A stretch of 64,000 nt of DNA, from contig SJRY01000095.1 in NCBI GenBank assembly GCA_011319805.1, positions 1 through 64,000 on the forward strand. Direction: 5' to 3'. Both the position numbers and the translations under genes were made by a program. This DNA comes from Macrocybe gigantea. Lineage: Eukaryota > Basidiomycota > Agaricomycetes > Agaricales > Callistosporiaceae. Positions 34,144 through 44,268 of the stretch are shown in pieces. Numbering within the stretch: the first letter of the stretch is position 1; the number at the start of each line of letters is the position of its first letter. The notes beneath the pieces are model-generated. The model was not told the DNA's origin, did not search any database, and saw only the letters and a program-made list of their open reading frames with translations.

Positions 34144-35575
34144 AGGCCACCTCTTTCCACAACACCTATTTGTAAACAAGTATAAACAACTCACCGCCAT
34201 TGTCTCTATCACTCTACACTGTCATCGACTGGGCTGATCTCATATCAAGTTGCAGACCCGAGTTCTACATACTCTTGAGCACCTTCATCTTTCATATCGC
34301 GAAAATCAGCTGAAAATCAACCGACCTACCAGAGCTTTTTCTATAAGCAATGACCTGCTTAATATTGTTGGTGGCAGTGGCCATGCACCGCTCAACCCGC
34401 ACCCTGGATGGCCCTCTGCTGGCCCATCCCGTTCCCCCGCTCCTCCTCCCCCGTCGGGGAATGCGAGCCTCCTCTTCCAAGGTGGCAATGGTCTCATGGA
34501 TACCGACGACACCAACCCCTCTAACGCAGGAGGGCCTACCATACCTTCTGCTCCTCCCTCTCCATCGATCCTGTCCACTGAGGCAGCGTACAATGACAAT
34601 GCTATTGGCATCGTGATCTTCCCCGAAGGGGATCGGTTCCTTCACAGTGAAGCTAAGGCCACAGCTGAATCTCTCATTGCCCTCAAGGCTTGGATCTTGA
34701 AGGTCAGCTCTTCCTCCATCTCCATCCTGGCAGGATATCAATATGCTATCACCAAGGACATTGCGACTCTGGTCAGCAGTGCAGGCGATGTCAATATGTT
34801 TTCCGTCTCTATGCTTGATGGGCATTTGCAAGAAATTGTCAATGCCCACCTTCCCTCTCGTGGAAAGGTGACTTGTTTCGCCGACCCTCACACCTCTCCT
34901 TCTGGCACTGTATGTCCAGAAGACTCTCCCTCGAACATGGGCACTCGCCCTCCGAGACCGCCTCAGAACCCGAACTGCCCCCCTCTGCTACAACCGTGGT
35001 CCCGCTCCTGAACCCCGGATCATGGTCCGCCCCCTCCTGTCAATAGGGCTACCTGCCCTGCTGCTGGCAAACGCTCGTATGTGCAAGCCTTGGCCCAACC
35101 AGCCAATACTCCCGCCGAAGCTATCATAGCTTTGGCAAAGACATTCCTGCACCTCTCCGCAGAAAAGATTGTCTCCTTGCAAAAGGAAGTGACCAGGGAG
35201 TCTTCCAGACTGTCCAAGAAGAAGGCGAAGTCCACTTCCCATGGCCTATCCCTATGTAATGTCAGGGTGTCCTTTACTTTCCCAGCAGACAATGTGTCTG
35301 TTGCCACTGGGACTCTTCTCTCTGCCTTCAATCGAGGGCTGACTACGGCCAGGGCTTTCCAGATGTTGGGCAACTCTGTGCGAGGACTATCCCCTCAACA
35401 GAAGCGCATCCTCTACCTGTCGTGCGCGCGTCCTATCGCGACGTATGGCTGTTTGTTATGGAACTTCAACAGTATGCACAATGTCACACTGTTGAAGCAA
35501 CTACACCAGATGCAGTGTAAAGCTTGCATCTGGATCAATGGTCAGTTCTGCACCACTCCGGAGGGTGTTAAAACT
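34144..35575 (+). mobile_element. LINE E, rearranged: 5' UTR and ORF1 fused to an ORF2 fragment
   Basis: A plus-strand copy that starts near the LINE 5' end (CTCTTTCCACAAC at 34151). The ORF1 start codon is ATA (34343-34345) in place of ATG. ORF1 runs with one TGA (35009-35011, expected CGA) to FPADN...LLSAFNRGLTT. There the frame passes without a stop into the end of the RT region of ORF2 (ARAFQMLGNSVRGLSPQQKR), a jump of several kb in the parent. The copy is cut at 35575 by a copia-type LTR. Confidence 0.88.
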
Positions 35576-35968
35576 AGGCACAGGGAACACTCTGGATGAG
35601 CCTTAGAACCTAGAAGTCCTGAGTGAGAACACTAGTAATTGAGTTATGTACAAGTACTTGCCTAGAAGTCCTGAGTGAGAACACTGGGGACTTCAAGGCG
35701 CTCTGTGCTACCTATATATACGTGTAGAAGGCTGTGTGCGCAGCCATAGGCTGCGCATTGCTGCGGGCACAGCTGTAGGCTGTGCACTGCTGCAGACACA
35801 GCCATTTACTACGCATTACTGCGCGCACAGCTTGTGCTGTGCATTGCTGCGGATGCAGCCACAGGCTGCGCATTGCTGCGCACACAGCTATAGGCTGTGT
35901 GCATTGCTAGGCGCATAGCCTGGGTCCTGTCCTATGCACAAGTCCGGACAGGAGGGGCATTTCTAACA
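35576..35968 (-). repeat. Copia-type LTR, reversed copy (393 bp), no target duplication
   Basis: TGTTAAAAC...TTCTAACA on the plus strand, the reverse of the copia 5' LTR at 38107. The flanks are GAGGG and CATGT, so there is no duplication. The left flank is LINE E RT sequence; the right flank is a short piece like the tRNA-headed segment. The inner hairpin-rich repeats lie at about 35730-35920. A joint made by recombination between LTRs is likely. Confidence 0.88.
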
Positions 35969-36188
35969 CATGTGCCAGCTGCTTAGTCACATGACCAAGT
36001 CACCTCCCTTATGAGAACAACTATCACAAGTCCAGATTCGATTGTGCTTGCTAACACTGCTCATGTGATGAGCTGTGAGTTGGGCCGAGGCAGAGCATTA
36101 GCTCGGCCAGGTACATGAAGTGAGAGCCGCTCACCCAATGACTACCCGCGGCTTGACACGAGCCGCAAGCCCAACCACCATGCTGTGT
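35969..36188 (-). repeat. Short piece similar to the tRNA-headed segment, and YR element 3' flank
   Basis: About 60 bp (35971-36031) match 45244-45305 of the 1.2-kb tRNA-headed segment with a few changes (GTGCCAGCTGCTTAGTCACA and on). The next 150 bp show no similarity to it and precede the recombinase stop. They may be the 3' non-coding part of the YR element, in which terminal repeats would be expected; I could not identify such repeats. Confidence 0.5.
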
Positions 36189-37300
36189 TCAGGTCTGCGC
36201 AATGTTTGTTAGGTGACGAGATGCCACCTGTTCAAAGGCTCGGATGTAGGCTTCATAGGCCAGAGATCTCCAGCATCTGGCGAGGCACACTATTTCAGGG
36301 TCAACCTTCTGAGCAAGATAAAAGGAGGCGCTCCCAATGCGGAAGGAATGCCCAAACAGGGAGCCAAAACCATGGCTTGACAGGATGGAATTGATACGGA
36401 GTAAGGCCTTGGTCTTGACCATTGGCCGAATGCTACCTTTGCTGTCAGCCTATGAGAATAAAGGGTCATTGGGTCCTGCTGGCACAACTCTCGCAAGGTT
36501 GGTCAGGGCATCCAGGGGGCAAAGTCCCTGTTGGCATGTTAGAAAGACATTTTGAGTCTCTCCAGTGGCAGCAGTTTTAGCACAAGGGAGGTCCAGGCGG
36601 GCATACTCCTGATGTTTTCGGTCCTTCCCAAAGAATGCATTCTGGCATGTTAGATGTAGCCGCGTGCTGAAACTGGCTCGCGACTTCACTGACACCTCTC
36701 CAAAACGCATCATGCCCCAAAATGCACAGGCGGCCATGGCTCAGATGCAGGCATCGAAGCCTTGGTTGAGGTCCAGAGAGGCCTTTAAGGCTGCTAGCAT
36801 TGGGAGCATGATTGGAGACCGGATTGGCCGCTTCCGCTGCCCTTGGATGTTGTCAAGACTACGAAGTGACTAGTTGATGCGCTCGTGGTCTGCAGAAGAG
36901 AGTGGCTCTGGCCAACCTTGTGCAATGTGCCAAGCTCACACTGCGGATAGATATTTTTGACCACCCACATGGAAACTGGCTCGAAATGAGTCACTCTGGC
37001 CAGTGACGGGTCAATTACTTCTGGATTTGTTGATGCCCAAAGGCAGAAGGAATGAAGAATCACAAAGGAGGGTGGGAGGCGGTCAGCTTCAGGAATCGAG
37101 AAAAGGTCACAAAAAATGTGGAACTTGCGCAGTCTGGCACCATAACTAGCTGTGTCCCTTAGCGAAGACCAGGAGGCAATCTGTGCAATTCTCTGTACAG
37201 CTGGGTGTGTAATTGTGCTGGGAGGTGGTGAGTTAGTGCCTCGCCACAGGAAGAGATGCTGGTTGGCTGGGCAGTCCGGGCGAAGAGCCGATGGATGCAG
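36189..37300 (-). pseudogene. YR retrotransposon: tyrosine recombinase
   Basis: On the minus strand the core-binding domain is at about 37210-36950 (AQIASWSSLRDTASYGARL, IPEADRLPPSFVILHSF). The catalytic domain follows: FWGMMRFGEVS near 36720 with the first Arg, then GHSFRIGSASFYLA near 36350 (the H-x-x-R box). The region around ARCWRS replaces the usual GRW box, and YEAYIRAFEQVASRH near 36245 has the nucleophile Tyr. Elements of the DIRS/Ngaro group use such an enzyme in place of an integrase. The frame changes near 36890, 36450 and 36420, so the protein is broken. Confidence 0.88.
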
Positions 37301-37350
37301 CTCGAGATGGGGCTCTCCTACAGTCTGGTGTCTGTGCACGCTGGATACCA

Positions 37351-38106
37351 TCATGGCCATGATCTTAGTCGGCCTACTAAGTGAGGTGGTAAGGGAATGT
37401 TGATTTGCCACGATGCTGATGGGAAGTTTCTGAGAAAGGCCAGGATGTCTCCCTGAGACAGGGCATCCGCAATGTTCTGATGCGTTGGCATCCATAACGG
37501 CTCGAGATTGACTAGGAGCTGGGCTTGGAGGAGGTAGATGTGCTTGAGAATTTTGTTCGTCTCGCGGCTGCACAATCGGCCTTTGGTGAGGACTGTCACC
37601 ACCCCAGAATTGTCGGAATGGACTAGAAAGGCACCCGGCTTCAGAACGCCAAGCTATAGGGCCATGCATAGGCCCAACTCGACAGCGACAGCCTCTGCTC
37701 AGCCAATGTCGAAGGTTTGCTTGGGGCCTACAGTGAAACCTGGGGCCCATGACCATACTGCCCAGGCTGAGCCGAGCACCACCCCCACACCAAAGGAGGT
37801 GCTGGTGTCACCCCACCAACCAATGTCGAATGGCGCAGATGGTGTGAGGGGCCGCGAGTTTGGCAGTGAGGCTAGGAGAAAACGGATCCAAGAGAGGTCA
37901 GCTAAGACCGCTGGCGAGGGGGTTAGCCTTGATCGGGTGAATGTAAATGAGGATGAAAACCAGGAGATAGCACCCAAGAAAGGCCGTATCAGACAAAAGA
38001 TACACGAGAGGTGGACTAACTTGCCGTGAAGGCTCGCGGCCTCTTTCATACTTACACGGGCCTCGGAAGCTAGCCAGCTGTCCAGGAGTTCCTTGACTCT
38101 GGCTAC
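37351..38106 (-). pseudogene. YR retrotransposon: end of RT and RNase H
   Basis: The minus-strand reading from the edge at 38106 gives ARVKELLDSWLASEARVSMK, KEAASLHGKLVHLSC, SAPFDIGWWGDTSTSFGVGV, then after a stop near 37699 FLVHSDNSGVVTVLTKGR and LWMPTHQNIADALSQGD. This is the RT-connection and RNase H order found upstream of the recombinase in DIRS/Ngaro-like elements. The catalytic RT core (YxDD) is absent here; the copia 5' LTR begins directly at 38107 and cuts the element. Confidence 0.85.
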
Positions 38107-38510
38107 TGTTAAGAAATGCCCCTCCTGTCCGGACTTGTGCATAGGACAGGACCCAGGCTATGCGCCTAGCAATGCACACAGCCTATGGCTGTGTGCGCAG
38201 CAATGCGCAGCCTGTGGCTGCGTCCGCAGCAATGCACAGCACAAGCTGTGTGTGCAGTAATGCGCAGTAAATGGCTGTGTGCGCAGCAGTGCACAGTCTA
38301 CAGCTGTGCCCGCAGCAATGCGCAGCCTATGGCTGCGCACACAGCCTTCTACACGTATATATAGGTAGTACAGAGCGCCTTGAAGTCCCCAGTGTTCTCA
38401 CTCAGGACTTCTAGGCAAGTACTTGTACATAACTCAATTACTAGTGTTCTCACTCAGGACTTCTAGGTTCTAAGGCTCGTCCCGAGTGTTCCCTGTGCCT
38501 AGTTTTAACA
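38107..38510 (+). repeat. Copia 5' LTR (404 bp) with hairpin repeats
   Basis: TGTTAAGAAATG...AGTTTTAACA. A TATATATAG box at 38356-38364 can drive transcription, with the R-U5 part after it. Between about 38165 and 38345 lie five or six imperfect units of about 30-36 bp built around CAATGCGCAGCC and its near complement GGCTGCGC, so each unit can fold on itself. Confidence 0.92.
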
Positions 38511-38525
38511 GGTTATGGGCCCCGG
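38511..38525 (+). other. Copia primer binding site, half-tRNA iMet type
   Basis: Directly after the LTR, GGTTATGGGCCCCGG is complementary to an initiator-Met anticodon stem-loop (GGGCCCATAACC contains the CAT anticodon). It does not match an acceptor end (no TGG start). Drosophila copia is known to prime from an internal half of initiator tRNA-Met, and this site has the same design. Confidence 0.7.
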
Positions 38526-38998
38526 CCTCTAACAGCCTTATCAGACATACACCAAGAGTCCGGATTTCCTTCCATCTTTCCCCTTCCTTGACTGTACTAG
38601 CCTGGAGTTCACTGTCCTTATAGGGTGTGTGTCTAAGTTTAGTAGTTAGGAGCACCAACTGTTGGGACTGGTCTTCATTTGAAGCAGTCTTTACTCCACC
38701 AGTAGAAAACCAGGTAGTCATTCCTGTGACTCTGGGGTTAGGCCTTTGTGCTGACAACTGGGTGCTCAGTAGATAGCCTTTTTACTTTACTTAAGTAGAC
38801 CAAGGGCACTTTCAGTAGCTAGACCTTTCTTGACACACACTCTCCTGAGGGCAAGGCCAGTAGCACAGTCCTTCTGTTGTGGAACCCTGCCCAAGCAAGA
38901 GGATTGTGGTTGTATTCCCAACCTCCCATTATTCCATTCCATTCCATCTCCTTGCCTCTATCCCTTTGCCATCTCCCTGCCTCTAGCATTTTGCCATC

Positions 38999-39835
38999 AT
39001 GTCTTCCTCTACCTCCATGCCTTCATTCACCAAACTCAACTCCACCAACTATCCTACTTGGTCTGGAGAAATGGAGGCTTGGCTCAGAGCCTGTGGCCTT
39101 TGGAGGATTGTCTCTGGTTCAAATCCAAGACCAGTAGACTCCACTTCTGCTGAAGCATGGGACCTAAAGTCAGACAAAGCAGCTGGCCAGCTCTACCTTA
39201 TGGTGGAGCAGGAACAAAGAATTCATTTCCATGGGATTAAAGATGATCCTGTGAAGATGTGGGCTGCTTTGGAAAAGGTCCATCTTCAAAAGAAGCCTGG
39301 CTCTAGGTTCAATGCCTATGATGATCTCTTCTCTATCAGGAAGAAGGAGGATGAAACTCTGCAATCCCTTATGAACAGAGTTGAGGACTATCTGGTCAAA
39401 ATTCAAAATCTTCGCCCAGCAGACTTCACTCTATCTAGCCTAGATAGTGAACTTGCTTCCATGGCCTTGATCAGAGCTCTTCCTGAGGAGTACAACTCCT
39501 TTGTCTCCTCCCTCCTTCTTCATGACAAGCTTGACAAAGACACTATCAAACAAGCCTTTGTTACTGAAGAGATCCAAAGGACTAGAAGATCTGCTGATGC
39601 TGCAGAGTCTGCCTTAAAGGCCACCACCACTTCTTCCCATTCCTCCAATTCATCTAAACAGAAGAACTCCAACTCTAATACATCACAGAAAAAGGACAAA
39701 ACATGCGGATTCTGTGGTCTGGATCACTTCTGGAGGAATTGCCAACTTTACAAGGAGGCTCAAAAGGTGGCTAGGCAAAAGACTAAAGGGCAGGAGCAAG
39801 CCAACAAGGCTACAGAGTCTGAAGTAACCGAATTT
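38999..39835 (+). CDS. gag: Copia Gag (intact to the LINE H junction)
   Basis: ATG 38999 starts MSSSTSMPSFTKLNSTNYPT, followed by W-S-G-E-M-E-AWL, the usual start of copia Gag (UBN2/DUF4219 type). The capsid core runs to about residue 200, then a Ser/Lys-rich linker and one zinc knuckle CGFCGLDHFWRNC (CX2CX4HX4C) near residue 238-250. There are no stops in 279 codons. The frame continues after 39836 into LINE H sequence up to 40354, giving a 451-codon open frame. Upstream 38526-38998 is leader sequence without a clear gene. Confidence 0.9.
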
Positions 39836-40721
39836 TGGAAGTGGGCAATACAAGTCGAGGCTCACGAGTTCACTCGAAGCCTGAACATTCCTCTGGGGCT
39901 TCATCCCCTTTATACCACCGATGGCCTTCGAAGGGAGGCTGACGATGATATGCATAGCACTTGGTTCCAGAATTCTGGGAACAAGAAATATATTGGTGCT
40001 TCCACTTTTCGTTTTCACGAAGCAGGAAAGCCAAATTCCTATGAATGCCCCTCTCGGAAGAGAATGGGCTTCATGAAGTTAGTGACAGATAATGAGCTTT
40101 ACGCTCGCTGCTCACGTCTTGCATGCGGCCACGCTCCGATCAATGCGTATCGGGCACGGTTTAATTTTGTCGAGCGCGATTTATGCTCTTGCGGACGAGG
40201 GGCTGAGGACTCCGTCCACGTCATGACTCAGTGCCGTAACTGGCACAGACCAACCGAATGCCAGTTTGACGCCTTTGTGCATCACTGGTTCATTAAGTAC
40301 CTGACATCTAATAAGGCTGCAGGTGCTTTTATTCCGGATCCAGGCGGCGGGTGACTGCCGTTCTGTAGCGGAGATCGTCCGGGGCAACCTGGACAATCTT
40401 AAAACAGTTGGGTCAGTGACCGAAGCACTGACCAAGTGGTATGCGAATCGCAAACTCTGCAACAGCATTGTTATAGGTCCTTTTGGACCTTTTACGTGGA
40501 ATTGACCACAGCCGGCCCTCTGGGTTGGGGGACAGTGCTCGAGTGAGTGAGTATGCATGAGCTCGAGTCCCATAGCTCGAGCGCGGGCATGAGAGAACAG
40601 GGCAGTGCAGCCCTCTATGTATCTTCCTTCAGTCTGGTTTGCCTCGGACTAGTCATATTTATAGTAGGTACCTTGGTGTATTTACAAGCGGACTGCCACT
40701 GTGCACCGCTATATAAATTGT

Positions 40722-40752
<31 letters not shown>
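39836..40752 (+). mobile_element. LINE H, 5'-truncated, inside copia
   Basis: 917 bp starting in the RNase H end of ORF2 (WKWAIQVEAHEF), with the Cys/His domain (CSCGRGAEDSVHVMTQC), the 3' UTR and a poly(A) tail to 40752. No target duplication is visible: the left flank is GAAGTAACCGAATT and the right flank is GATAGCCAAGG. The copia protease and the first part of the integrase (from Gag to IAKDNLVTGLDL) are missing at this joint, so insertion and target deletion probably went together. Confidence 0.92.
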
Positions 40753-42237
40753 GATAGCCAAGGATAACTTGGTAACTGGATTGGATCTCAAAACCTCGGA
40801 CAAGCCAGACCCCATCTGTGAACCATGTCTTGCAGGCAAAATGTCTTCAAACCCATTCCCCTCCTCAGACAGTCATGCTTCTCAACCCCTAGAACTTGTC
40901 CATTCTGATCTTTATGGCCCTCTTCCTGTTAAATCCCACTCTGGATTCAAGTATTGGATTACTTTCATTGATGATTGTACCAGATTCAGAGTGGTAATAC
41001 CTCTTAAACAGAAGAGTGATGCATTTGATGCCTTTAGACAGTTTAAGGCCTATGCTGAAAACCAACTTGGCTTAAAGATCAAAGCTTTACAGGATGACAA
41101 GGGTGGAGAGTACATGTCCAATGCCTTTATCAAATTCACCAATGATTGTGGCATTATCCGGAGACATACTGTCAGGAATAGGCCTCAACAGAATGGAGTT
41201 GCAGAAAGAGCTAATTGGACTATGGCAGAAGAGTTAACTGCTATGCTGTCTGAATCCAAGCTGCCTGCTTCATTCTGGGGAAATGGTCTTGCTTCTATGG
41301 TGCATATTTGGAACAGAGTACCTACTTCTGCTCTGTCTGGGACTACACCTTATCAGGCTTGGTTGAAACCAGATATCAGTCATCTCAGAATCTGGGGATG
41401 CACTGCATATGTCTTTGTGCAGAAGGATCAGAGGAAGAAACTGCAACCACACTACCAGAAATGCATCTTCATTGGTTACCCTGATAGTTACAAGGGTTGG
41501 AAGTTTTACAATCCTACCACCAAAAAGACCATTATCTCGGAGAGGGCTGAATTTGATGAGAGATACTTCCCTGGTACCTCTCAGAAACATTACAGCACTC
41601 AACCTTCTCTTATCCTTCCTCTTGACCCACCTGCCTTGCAACCAGTTTCTCCAGACTCAGCTGTGCTGGAGTTAGGGGGAGGCTTTGATGCAACAAGCCC
41701 TATTGTGCAAGCAGCTCCCTCTACTCCTGATCCAGATCCTACCCCTCCACAAAGTCCAAATCTTCGTCTTAGAACGCCTCCTGCTATTCACCAGGATGAT
41801 AACCTGCCCCACACACCTCCTGTTAAACACAGAGTCCCAACTCCACCACCTCTTCCCAAAACTCTGCCCATTGCTATCAGGAAACCAGTCAGAAATGTCA
41901 AACCACCTGGTAATTGGTGGGTCATCAGACCTGCTCCCCCACCAGTTCGAGATGATTCTGATTCAGAAGACTCAATTCATGAGGATCCTGATCCTAATCC
42001 TGATGAAGAGGCTGGTCTTGTGGATGTCCAATTTGCTGGTCTAGCTGAAGGTGCAAATTCAAGCACTTACAAGCAAGCTATGCAATGTCCGGATGCTCAC
42101 AAGTGGCAGGAAGCATGTAATGAAGAGATTATGTCTCTTATGGGACATGGGACATGGGAGATTGTGGACTTGCCTCCAGGAAAGAAGGCTATTGGTTATG
42201 GATGGGTTTTCAAGGTTAAACGCAATGCAGATGGCTC
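40753..42237 (+). pseudogene. pol: Copia integrase and start of RT (truncated)
   Basis: The frame has no stop. It starts in the pre-integrase region (IAKDNLVTGL, CEPCLAGKM as the last Cys pair of the zinc domain). The DDE core shows the first Asp in LVHSDLYGPLP, the second in LQDDKGGEY and the Glu in RPQQNGVAERANW. The C-terminal part (WGCTAYVFVQ, CIFIGYPDSYKGWKFYNP) is typical of Ty1/copia. A Pro-rich linker (41600-41950) leads to the RT start (WQEACNEEIMSLMGHGTWEIV). It is cut by the T-tract of LINE G at 42238. Confidence 0.93.
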
Positions 42238-42633
42238 TTTTTTTTTTTTTTTTTTTTTTAATTCAACAATTTATATAGCGGTGCATGGTGGCAGTCCGCT
42301 TGTAAATACACCAAGGTACCTACTATAAATTCGACTAGTCCGAGGCAAACCAGACTGAAGGAAGATACATAGAGGGCTGCACTGCCCTGTTCTCTCATGC
42401 CCGCGCTCGAGCTATGGGACTCGAGCTCATGCATACTCACTCACTCGAGCACTGTCCCCCAACCCCAGAGGGCCGGCTGTGGTCAATTCCACGTAAAAGG
42501 TCCAAAAGGACCTATAACAATGCTGTTGCAGAGTTTGCGATTCGCATACCGCTTGGTCAGTGCTTCGGTCACTGACCCAACTGTTTTAAGATTGTCCAGG
42601 TTGCCCTGGACGATCTCCGCTACAGAGCGGCAG

Positions 42634-44268
42634 TCACCCGCCACCTGGATCCGGAATGAAAGCACCTGCAGCCTTATTAGATGTCAGGTACTTAATGAAC
42701 CAGTGATGCACAAAGGCGTCAAACTGGCATTCGGTTGGTCTGTGCCAGTTACGGCACTGAGTCATGACGTGGACGGAGTCCTCAGCCCCTCGTCCGCAAG
42801 AGCATAAATCGCGCTCGACAAAATTAAACCGTGCCCGATACGCATTGATCGGAGCATGGCCGCATGCAAGACGTGAGCAGCGAGCATAAAGCTCATTATC
42901 TGTCACTAACTTCATGAAGCCCATTCTCTTCCGAGAGGGGCATTCATAGGAATTTGGCTTTCCTGCTTCGTGAAAACGAAAAGTGGAAGCACCAATATAT
43001 TTCTTGTTCCCAGAATTCTGGAACCAAGTGCTATGCATATCATCGTCTGCCTCCCTTCGAAGGCCATCGGTGGTATAAAGGGGATGAAGCCCCAGAGGAA
43101 TGTTCAGGCTTCGAGCGAACTCGTGAGCCTCGACTTGTATTGCCCACTTCCATTTGGAAGGGACGTGCCAGAATTCAATCCGGCGCTGCTCGGACTCTGA
43201 GAGCCAAGCTTTCAATGATCTACACAGTGCAATAGAATGCGACTGCACAGAGTGGGGATTGCAATCAATGATGCGATTAATCGCATTCATCGAATCCAGA
43301 AAGCACACGATGGAGTCAACTCCATCTTGTGTGATAGCCTTTTGGATTGCCATTCGCAATCCAATAAGCTCGGCATCATCGCTTGTTGATTTGCCAACAG
43401 GCTGACGAATTTCGAAAACCAGCCTGCCCTCGCGATAAACACGCGAAGCTGACACAGACTGCTTAAATGGCACTTCTGCTTTCGCAGGCACGGAGCCATC
43501 ACTACTCACATAAGACCAATCATGCTGGGTCGAACACTGGGTAAGTGTTTGATCCAGCGATGCGCGATAAGCCTTGACCGAGTCCTCGTCTCGGCCAAGT
43601 AACTTATGAATCTCAAAGCGACTGTCAAACTCATCGACAAGCCGCCTGCCCGGGTTATTTGCATCCGCAAAATAATCCGTGGTTAAAAAGAGTGGTGGTT
43701 TCAGATCCACCAAATCCTTGAGTGGGGACTTAAGCGCAGAACGCTGTCTGTCAGACAAAGAAGCGAGATTTCTCACTTTAGATGGGTCGCCCCCAGACGA
43801 GGCGGGCATACTAATTGACCTGAGAGCATGCCTCAGATTGGAATTGGCGAGGCAGGCAGAGGACCCGACCTTCAGCCTTTGGATGAACCCGCCGATGGGT
43901 TCGATGCAGGCCATTGTCTCAGCCGCACCCTCGGGAGTAGTGCGAAACTGTCCATTGATCCAGATGCAAGCTTTACGCTGCATCTGGCGTAGTTGTTTCA
44001 ACAGTGCAACATTACGCATGCCATTGAAGTTCCATAATAAACAGCTGTACGTTGCGATGGGACGCGCGCACGACAAGTAGAGAATGCGTTTCTGCTGAGG
44101 GGATAAGCCCCGAACAGAATTGCCCAACATCTGAAAGGCTCTGGCAGTAGTCAAGGCCTTCGTAGCATAGAATCAAACATGCTCCTTAAAAGAGAGGCGC
44201 GCGTCCAAAAAGAAACCAAGGTATCGCCAGACATCCTTGGCTCGGAGCGGGGTATTGCCCGTAAATGG
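42634..44268 (-). pseudogene. LINE G: end of RT, RNase H and Cys/His domain of ORF2
   Basis: The open frame 44154-42634 (506 codons) has no stop until the normal end of ORF2. It includes MLGNSVRGLSPQQKRILYLS, RNase H (SSDGSVPAKAEV, DAELIGLRMAIQ, CFLDSMNAIN) and CSCGRGAEDSVHVMTQC. The RT catalytic box lies upstream of the truncation and is missing. The lack of stops over 500 codons suggests a young insertion. Confidence 0.93.

Larger units (their letters stand above)
38107..42237 (+). mobile_element. Ty1/copia element, 5' part with LTR, Gag and integrase
   Basis: A young-looking copia element on the plus strand: 5' LTR (38107-38510), PBS, Gag (38999-39835) and integrase up to the first codons of RT (IGYGWVFKVKRNADGS at 42190-42237). 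LINE H sits between Gag and integrase, and the protease region is missing. LINE G cuts the element at 42238; the RT core, RNase H and 3' LTR are not present. The remaining frames have no internal stop codon, unlike the gypsy elements. It lies in the YR element. Confidence 0.93.

Noticed and set aside
34100..34200. Head-to-head LINE A and E as one twin-priming inversion
   Set aside because: Both sides contain the same ORF1 region over several hundred bases, which a twin-priming product should not duplicate. E also has its own 5' end.
38160..38350. CRISPR array
   Set aside because: The units are imperfect, adjacent, palindromic and lie inside an LTR seen in three copies; the organism is a eukaryote and there are no spacers.
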